64,000 bases of DNA from positions 1,832,501 to 1,896,500 of the forward strand of contig CAMQGK010000567.1 in assembly GCA_947000775.1 (NCBI GenBank), written 5' to 3'. Source of the stretch: Pterois miles (Eukaryota; Chordata; Actinopteri; Perciformes; Scorpaenidae). The notes under the pieces are model-generated. The model had not been told where the DNA came from, ran no database searches, and was given only the letters and a program-made list of their open reading frames with translations. Made by a program: the position numbers and the translations under genes. This document shows, in pieces, positions 41,701 to 51,900 of this stretch; within the stretch, counting starts at the first letter, position 1; every line of letters begins with the position of its first letter.

Positions 41701-44700
41701 ATTTTCTTAATGATGGCAGCCACCTCTCAGCCAGGTTTCATCCCCTTAGGTGGTTTTGGTTACCATCCTTTAGATTTTTTGAGTACTGACTGTCGTTTCC
41801 TCGTCCACTAGGCCTGGCTACATCACCATTCCCGCTCTCTGGGTCTGTTCATCGATGGCAAGTTTGTCTGTCCAGCAGACAGACAGAGTCGCTCCCTGGC
41901 TGATTCTAAAGGTAAGAGCAGCCTGAACTCACAGCATAAGCAAAGAGACAAAACTCCAGTGCTTTTTTGACAACAGCCGCTAGATCGCACTGATAGTGAT
42001 GCTGCCATTTTGGACCGAAAACTCCAATGAGTCTGTGGCCATTGAGCCTTAATTTTTTTGAGGTAAATCAACTTCCTGCACAAACACTTAAATAGCCCTC
42101 ATTTAAATCATTATGTCCTAAAAGTTGTAAAATTCACTTATAGCTGAATCCAGAGTTATTTTCCTCAGCATAAGGAACATGCATCAGACCCACACAGCAC
42201 CGCCCTGCACATTTACATGACATATCTGGTTCTGCCAGCTTCCTGCTGACTGTAGACGGCTGTAATAATAGATATATTGGCTGTAATTCATCACTTTTAT
42301 AATCATATATTATGCAACAGGCTGCATGCTGTAAGGCTGTACCGTGGTGGACGTATTAACGTCTCCATTCCCAAACATCCGGCTATCGGCCAGTAGCTAG
42401 TAGTGCTAGTAGCATGACATCATGGATGTAGTGGATACAGCATTGGAGGCGGGGCCCCATTCCTATGAAAGTTGCTCAGTGACGCATGAAGTCAATGGCT
42501 AGGCTTCCGGGTCTGGAAAAGTACTCAGATCTTCCGGGTCTCACTGGGCCCTAGTGTGCATGTCCGATATGCGCAGTAGCATACGCTCGGTCACGGGGTC
42601 CCAGTGTCACAGCTTGTGCTGTTGTCACGGTCTGGGTCTCCATAGACATAAACAGAGGAAGGAAATAACTCTGGATTCAGCTATTAGTGCTTTTTACAGC
42701 TTTTAGGACCTAATGATTTAAATAAGGAATATTAGAGTGTTCGTACTGGGGAGTTGGTTCACCTCAAAACAAATTATCAGCTAAGTTACAGACATCTCTT
42801 TCTCAATGTAAGTCTATGAGGAAAATGCCTTTTTGGGCCCAATGGCATCACAGAAGTTGCAGTACCACTGCTGGCCACTACGACCACGTTGGGTTCAACG
42901 ACCGTTGCTCTTCCTGGGGGCTCACATGACATAAACAGAATTTAATGTAATTGTAGGCTATTTACGAACATGTAGGGCAAAAGCACAGGACACAACCTCT
43001 AATATATCCATGGTCTGTGGTCTATTGGACTCCATTTTGGATCCTTGACACGAAAAAGTTTGAGAGTGCTCTCAAAATGGTGTGCTGGGTTTTTCTGACT
43101 TCTGTTTATGTCCATCGCTCACTGTATGCTCCTTTGGGAAGCAGCCGGGCAAAAGTTTTATAAACAAATAAATAGTTAAATGCATATGATTAGATTTTTA
43201 TTCAGCATAGACCATTTTGGTGGAGACATTAAATATGATAATAGAATAGAAATAATGTTATTTTGTACGGGACTTTGTAGACGTTTTACTGGCGTCTGGT
43301 AGTCACTTTCAGATCAAAATGGTGGAAGCGTCGCTCTGCAATTGACTTTCACTTCTTAGCAATATATACGTTCTTTGGCGTAATGAAACCTGCACAGCTC
43401 ACACTTGCTCATCTTCAGTTTCATCTTCTTATTACAGTGCTTTGCTCTGGTCTGCAGGTAGTACCGTGTGCAGCACAGTGTGCGCTGTAGAGGACGATGT
43501 TTCCCAGTGTGCCACCTCTGCTGTTAGCGGCTACAAGGCCTGGGGCGGCTTGGGCTGCTACCAGAGGGCCAAGGTGCTTCTCAGGTACAAGAAGCTCACA
43601 CATATCAGGAACCTCAACCACTGTCCTAATGTGGAGGTTAATGGTCCTGTCCTCCACTAACAGGTTGGTGGGCGTTCTCGGGCAGCATGGTCAGTGTGTG
43701 TCGGAGCTGTGTGAGCTTTGCGAGGCGTCCTGCTCGCCCTCCGCCCTCGTCAGACTGCTGCAGTACTACAGCAGCTGGGCTCAGCTCAGGGACACTCTCA
43801 TCACCAACTGGACACCACTGGGTGAGGTTTGTTTACGAACAAGCATTTGGTGTTGATACTCATTTTCGGTAGAGTTTTTTAAAAATAAAATTTTTCCTGT
43901 TTCCCAGGTGTGGTGGCAGTAGTCGTCTCTGATGACTGCTCTCTCTATTCCCTTATGCTCAAAGTCCTACCAGCACTGGCTATGGGTAACACACACACGC
44001 ACACACACACACACACACATTGTATATAGAGGGATGGATGGTTGGATAGATAAACTTCACTGTCACAAATAACAGAAATTGACAGGGCCCAACATCAAAC
44101 AAACAGTGATTTTAAAACACATGCAAAATAGGGCTAAAACTGTTAAAACTACGGTTGACAGAATAGTGTTAACAGGTCAGGGTACAGAGCCTATTTCTAC
44201 CCCTGCGACAATGTAGCTGGGGGTATATAGTACTTTGCAAGTCCATCGGTCCTTCTGTCCACTTTCGTTTCCAGAGCAGAAGTCAGAAACTATTTAATTT
44301 GGGGGTTAGAAGTCCAGGGTGTCCAATTTTTTTTTTTAAATTTTGGCCCAAAAATGTGATTTTTTTAAAAAAAAAAACAAAAAAACTTTGATTTGGCTTC
44401 CGGAGCAGAACATGAAAACTATTTAACCTGGGGACTTCGAATTTGATATGATGATTGATGATGAGGTCTAGTTGTGCCTTTTGGGGGTTAGAAGTCCAGA
44501 ACTTTGAAAAACTGTGACTTTTTCGACTTACAGTATTAAAAGCAGGAGAAAGTGTGCTGGGGGATGCTGAGTCCAGGTGTCTAGGTCACATTTGTATCCT
44601 TTACGCCACCTTTGGCCTTGTAGGCGAACTGGGGTGGATCCAGTCTCGCTGCCACCATGCTGGAGAGGTGGTGGCACACTACTCTCTCCATACATACATC

Positions 44701-46973
44701 ACCAATGTTAGAGTCAAGCAGAGTCCATTTACATAACATAAACCGGCAATTATTAGCCAGAGGCATGCGAGATCTAACAGTACGTGCATCTCAAGTCAAC
44801 TATTTGGGATAGGACAGTCTCAAAATGCTTATTTTGCATGGAAGAGCAAGGATTGAGGAGCGAGGAGGGATCTCTGAGGTGCCGGTCAAGCTGCAGATTT
44901 TCCCGATTGATCAATTGTAGTATAATTGTAGTTTCTTGGGCCTATCAGCAAATATCTTGTTTTGTCCAACCAATGTTCAAAGATATACTTACACAAATCA
45001 GCAAAATCTCTCATTTGACAGGCTGAAACCATTAAATATGTTGCATTTTTGCTTAAAAATAACTAGTTATGACAATAGTTGCAGATTATATTTCAGTTAA
45101 TTAATTGTCTAAAACAAACAAAAAAAACCCACTAAACAAATCCAGTTTTTTGTTCAGCCGTTATTGTCAACCATTCTAGGAGGTGTTATGAGTTGTAATT
45201 CAATCCTGCTTCCTTTTAGGCAACTCCGTCATCGTTGTCCCTGGTCGGAGCAGCGCCCCCCCAGCCCTCCTGTTGGCACAGCTTTTTATGGGAGCAGGAC
45301 TTCCTGCCGGGGCTCTTAATGTTTTAACAGGAAGTGACATGTCGCTGGGTGCCAAAGTGGCCCAGAACCCCAGCATCAGCTACGTCACCTACAGCGGCAA
45401 CAAGCAGGTGGGTGTGAGGAGATTAGTGTTACACTCCTAACCAGAAAGCCGACATCATACCTGTACATTTATTATAACGCTTTCAAAGCTGTGTCTCATG
45501 TTACCAGTATCTCCTGCATCATTATAACAACATTTCTCTCTCTTTCAGGATGGGGTGATGCTGTGTAAGGTCACAGCGGGGATGTCCGTTCCTGTTTCTG
45601 TATCCCCCTGCATCGGCGCTAGCTGTCCCTTCATCGTCTTTGAGTCAGCCGACATCGACAGCGCAGTGGACGCGGTGATAGAGACTGCCTTCAAGAAGAA
45701 AAGAGAGGTGATTTATACTAATAAATATCTCCTATAGATGGATAGAGTGTGTCTCATGCCATACCAAAAGAACACCACTTTTAATAAATGGTTTGGATTT
45801 GTTGAAGTGGGGTTGTATGAGGTGTTTATCCATAGTCTGTGTATTACCTACAGTAGGTGATGTTTGGAGAAGCAGACCCGACATGGTAGTAACGGGAGCC
45901 ATAGCAAAATGTACTTTAACCACCGTAAAGAGTCAATATGAGTTTAAGTGTACGCTATATTTAGAATATTTTCACCACTGTACCTTTCCATCAGACAGCT
46001 CTTTCTGGCGGGTAACTGAAGTGGTTATCTGTGCTCTCTTCAAAGCCACCAGACTCCATTGACAAAAACTGTAATTTTACCTCGCAGAATATGGGAGTTG
46101 CTGATCTGCCGCTGCCTCAATCAGTCAGTTTGTTTGTGTTATTGTGTGACTTGTGTTTTTAAAGCAGTGATTCTCCTAGTGGGGTCTGTGGCACTCTGTC
46201 AGGGAGTCCGCGAAATAAAAAACATCCATATCTACAGATGGGGACCATTTGCACCAATAAAACAAGCACATTATGTCCATTATTCCCACCCACGTTAGCT
46301 TTGGGCCAATAGAAACTCTGATATGATTGTGACACGCAGCTATAAGTTAATTTACTTACTGAAAGTCAGCTTTAGACTGGTAAGTTTAAATATGTGGATT
46401 TATGAGAACTATGCCAGTCTTGCTACTGTTCAGTATCTGAAAGTTTTTAAGATTAAGTACTTGAAAAGTACGAATGCTGTCAAAGTATATAAATGATGTT
46501 AACATGATTCAGATTGTAATGTGTGTCTGTATATCACCATCAAACAGGTGTGAAGTATTTACATAGAAACGTTTTAGAATATAAATAGCTCCAGTGGTAT
46601 CTAAGAGTACAAATTGTTGTAAGCATTATGCTTTATTGGTGTTGCGATTATGAAGGGGTCTTTGGAAAGTGTTATCGCCTTGTAGGGGGTCCTTGGGCCC
46701 AAAAAGTGTGATATCCCATGTTTTAAAGTGTTAGTTCAGATTCACCAAAGTCAATACAAACTAACTGATGAAGGCAGCCGTAGACCAGCAAGTCTCATGT
46801 TTTGTGTGGTTAAAATTACTGTTTTTTTCAGTGAAGTCTGGTGGCTTTGAAGAGAACATACCGTCTGGGTCAGTCCTTTCTGTTGGTGGCCATCAGGCTC
46901 CATAACCAAGGTCTGACCCCCATGTGACTCTGATCATCCGTATTTATTCCTGGACCAAATGTATATAATTATA

Positions 46974-47010
<37 letters not shown>

Positions 47011-48824
47011 TATGCATAAACAATACCCACCACCTGCTGCACTTTACTTATTACTGTTACTTATTTATTTTATTGTCAATTTTCTTCATTGCACCTTCTT
47101 TTCCTTCATTGCACCTTCTCTTTTACTTTTTACTTATTGTATTCATCTGTATGTTGTCGATGCTGCTATGACACCCGAATTTCCCTCCGGGGATTAATAA
47201 AGCTTCATTTTATGTTATCTTATCTTATCTTAACATAGATAGATATAATCGCTTGAGTCGGCTGTTTTGCTGCTTCCCCGTCGTCCACAGCAGTGTATAC
47301 TTTGCTCCCATGCTGGTACTCCTGTCTGTTCTCCAAACTGGGGTGTGCCGACCGGCATCTACTACCTCATACAACCCCACTTAAAAAAAATCCAATTTGT
47401 TCCTGCACACAATCTTCTCTTGCCGTCTCCGCTCAGGTCCACTGGGTGCTGTGCGTGCAGGAGAGTGTGCTGGACAGCACGGTGGCTCGTCTCAGGCTCC
47501 GTATAGCGGGGACGAGGTGTGTAGCCCTTCAGAGCGATGAGGACCGGCTCCTGGTGGACGCTGCAGTGCAGGATGCTCAGCAGCAGGGGGCCGAGGTTAG
47601 TCAGAAACTCAAAGAAAAGCTGAGCTTAGCTGCAGTGACATTCCCAATCAGTAACAGAGAGGATCAGTTCTCACTATACTGTGACTTGTGATGGAAACTA
47701 ACTGGACATGAATTTTTTTTTGATTGTATGCCAAGATCAAAAAGTAGGAGTACGAAGGAGTTGAAAAGTAATTATGAGCTTTAACCTACAGGTGTTAAAA
47801 TCAGTTATTTTTCTCTCTCATCTCCAGTTGGTTCAGTCCTGCGCTGCCCCCCCTTCAGGAGCTCAGTACCCTCCCACAGTGCTCTGTGGGGCGGCTCCCT
47901 CCTCTCCATTCGTGGTCAATCCCCCTCCTGGACCACTGCTGCCCCTCATGACCTTCAGAAGCAACACAGAAGCAGTGACCCTCGGTAAGGAAGCCTCAGA
48001 GGATATAGATGCATTAGTGAGGATAGTTGAAGAACATCAGAAACAGATTGAACAGAACACTTTGTTTTTTGACGTTATACCACTGTAACAGTCTCTGCTC
48101 TACACAGGAAACCACAGCCCTCATGGCCAGGCAGCCTCCATCTGGACTGAAGACCTCACACTAGCTTTGGAGACGGCTAAGAGGTTTTTGTTTTTCATCT
48201 TCCACCGTACATTTCTTATATGTTTCTCTGCCTTTTCCTGTCTTCTTCCAAATCACGTTTTTTCTTCTCTCCATATATTTCCCTGTATCTCCATATCCTA
48301 TTGTCTCTCACATTGTTTTTATAGGCAACTAAAAAAGTCCTAATATTTACAGTCATATCTGTTTTCTTTTTGTCACCTCCTCCCTGAGATCTCCAAAGAC
48401 ACTTTACACAGCAGCTTTTTTGACTTGTTAGTGTTATTATGCACACCCGTGTAGAGGTCGCCCGATATAGTTTTTTTTTTTTTAAAGGAGGTATTATTTT
48501 ATTTATTTATTTATGTATTTATTTATTTATGTATTTATTTATTTATTTATTTATTTATATTTATTTATTTATTTATCAGACTTAGGACAGCCAATGGCTG
48601 ATATATAATGCTGATTTTTTTTTTTCTTTTCTTATGGCCTATTTATTTATTTATTATTTATTTATTTCAGGCTCAAGACCACTGATGGCTGATATATGAT
48701 GCTGATTTTTTTTTCTTTTTTTATGGTCTATTTCTTATATATTTATTTATTTTTTTTCAGACTCAGGACAGCCGATGGCCGTTATATGGTGCTGATTTTG
48801 TTGTTCTTTCTTTTTTTTATGGCC

Positions 48825-48855
<31 letters not shown>

Positions 48856-48904
48856 TAATTTAGTTTTTTCAGACTCAGGACAGCTGATGGCCGTTATATG
48901 ATGC

Positions 48905-48945
<41 letters not shown>

Positions 48946-51900
48946 GGCCGATATCTTTGGCAGGTTTTATTTTTTTTCTCCATCTGATAAAATATAACTG
49001 CTTAATAACTACAAATGATACACAGAATTTCTTAAGTAAACATTTATTGAACAACACTTATGGTCTGTCTCTCCAGTCTGCATTTTGTGTCTGCCTGGTG
49101 TCTCCCTGTTAGGACGTTGTTCTTCTCACGCATCCCTACAGCGGTTAACCCACTGGGCTTCATCTACTGAGGTCTGCTGGTAGGACGGAAATGTGATTGA
49201 CACAAGGAGGGTGGAGTCACACCTGTTCTACAGCAGCAACACTGGGTTGCCTCCTGATGCGCTCGCTTGCTAAACGGCTTAATATGCTCGGGCAGTGGCC
49301 ATTGCCGATTATGGAAAAAATGTCAAATAATCAGCCCAATTAATCGGCAGACGGATTAATCGGTCGACCTCTAAGCCTGTGCTTTTCCTCCACGGATAAG
49401 GCCAGGCCTGCTGTGAGAAGGGTCTCTTACTCCCTACTGATGTGTCCTCCTTCCTCTCTCCTCAGTCTGTCAGTCGGCTCAGTGTGGGTGAACTCCCACT
49501 CTGTGTCTGACCCCTGTTTGCCCGTCTCTGGCTACAAAGACAGCGGCACCTGCACTGTCGGAGGAAAGGAGGTATTTACTACATTTAGTCAGTGGTGGGG
49601 CTCCGTACACACCGACCACTGCAGGGATCTAACGTAACAGATTTTGATAACAACTGTGTAGATGAGTCTTTTGCTGTATATTGACCTCCTCTCTGCTCTC
49701 TGCCAGGGTCTGTTCCAGTTTCTACGCCAGTCTTCCTCTTCTCCTCCTCTCCCTCGCTCCTCCCCTGTCTCTATGGACTACTCAGAGTTTGGGACAGCAG
49801 CTTCCCCAGCTATCATTCCTGCTGACTCAGACCCTGCCAGGTGGGTTTAATGCTCGTTTTACTTCAAGTCATGTTTAAAAGGTATCACAAGGCATCATAG
49901 ATGCATAATAAGCACAGTATTAATATATTGTAGTATTAGGGCTGTACCAAATATGTTTTTTTTACATTCAAAGAGGTATTTGAATGTTTGTCATCATATT
50001 TTATGAAGTCACCCCCCTTAAAAAACTAATAGAATAATCTCAAACAAAATCCTCAATTTGAATAATGTGATTTATTGGATTAAATGAGTTAAATCAATAT
50101 TATTTATTGAATAGAACTCGTCAGTGCATGCCTCCCTATTTGTGCTGCAGGTGGGAGAGCGTACTGTTTTTTGACCTCGGTAAAAATGTTTTTGACAGAC
50201 TAAACGGCAACAAATATATACTGAAGCAGAATGCCTCATCAGATAAAAATGTGAATTTTACGAAAGATTACATCTAAATTTTTCAATAAATGTTGACTTT
50301 TGGACTTTACAACACCACTGGAATCTAATTCTACAAATAGTATATTATCAATATTAGTGTAGAATAAAACAAATACCAGGTTTAAATCACAATGAATAGA
50401 CATGCAGAAAAATAAATCAACTAAAGCTGTGCAGCATTTAAATGTTCATTTAGAAGTTGAAAGTCAACGTTATGAGCGACACTTCAAACTATTCGGTACA
50501 GCCCTAGTAAGTAATATAGTAAATAACAGCATACAGGAACGCATACAAGATGTATCTGTCCACATGCATCACTCCCTTCCTTCCTCCTCTCCCCTCAGTG
50601 CTCCTAAGTCCTACCTGCAGTTTGTCGGCGGTAAGCCGTGCAAATCAGTGTCTGGCTGCAGCGTGGCTGTGCAGTCACCAGGGGGCGGCGGCGTGTTAGC
50701 CTATTGTCCCGATGGAGGCCGGAAAGACGTCCGGAACGCCGTGGAAGCCGCTGTCAAAGTCCAGCCTGGGTGAGAGAGCTTTGCCATACAAAGATACACA
50801 AACGCTGTCAAGTTGGGCTAAAGTCAAAGTCAAAGACAAATAGGCAGTAGGCGATATAAGGGGGGGGATGCCATCCCCCTCGTTAACCTTCCACCCCCCC
50901 TCTCCATCCCATAATAGCAGAGACGGTTCAGGGACAGAGGGGTTATTTTAGTTAAATATGTTAATCTAGTCTGCCTCGTTCATTGATCCTTGTCTGTCTA
51001 AGGTTTGGGCAATATCAGTAGCCTCCACCTCTGTGACACAACTGGTGGTTAAAAATGAACAAATCGTCTAATGCAAATAAGTACTTGTTGTGTTTTCAAA
51101 GTTACAAAACCAAACCACATTTATTCATCCACTGTGGGACACTGTTGTTTGTCTATTTGGCAGAGGTAGGAGCAATTCATTGTTTTGCGAGCTCAAGTCT
51201 TTTCAGACGTCCTGAATCAAGACTGATGAGTTACAGTCGCAGTGAAAAGGCCCACTGCAAGTGTGCAACTGCAAATGCAAGTGTGACTGAAAGTATGTCA
51301 CCACTGAGCCATTGTTGTAGCCTATTCTTCATAAGCGGGTGGGTGTTTTTTCCTCAGTGTCTCAGTAGTATCCCTTTATCTGTTGTAAAATAGTCCAAAA
51401 TAATCCAAAGGAGGACAAATCAGAGCCTTGAAGTTCATGGTGGTGCAGCTAAGCTGAAATATCCAAAACAGTTGTGCAGTTTGCAACAGCAACACATTTT
51501 GCACAGACGTAATTTTATATGTTATGAGAAGATACAGATATTTTCAAATCTTTTTTAAGACCCCAAAATGATCTTGCTCCTTTTATTTGATTTTCACATT
51601 TTTCACAGGTTAACAGCTTTTTAAAGGCACTCTTAAAAAATAAAGAGGGAAAAACCTTCACCAATCACAAAGAGTCATAGTTTTCTGTAACTAGTTAAAA
51701 TTCAAAACCTATTAAACAGAGAATTGCCCAGAGTAAAACTTTTAAAGATGAAATTTAGCCTTTTATAAAAAGTAATTTATTCAGGCTTTCAGACTCTCAC
51801 AAGGACACATGTATGTACAATTCAGATAGGCAGCAGTAAATTTCGCAATCCAGTGGGCTGTTTGTGTTTATCACTCGTTAAAGTTCAACTTTCTCAACAA

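Noticed and set aside
43497..43856. Plus-strand frame running through aldh16a1 exons 3-4
   Set aside because: It crosses the 79-bp intron in a frame that differs from the protein. Splicing 43584 to 43664 restores the conserved ALDH16 sequence.
50402..50773. A 123-codon frame over aldh16a1 exon 13
   Set aside because: Only the part from 50599 is coding, confirmed by the CCTCAG acceptor and phase. The preceding codons are intron.
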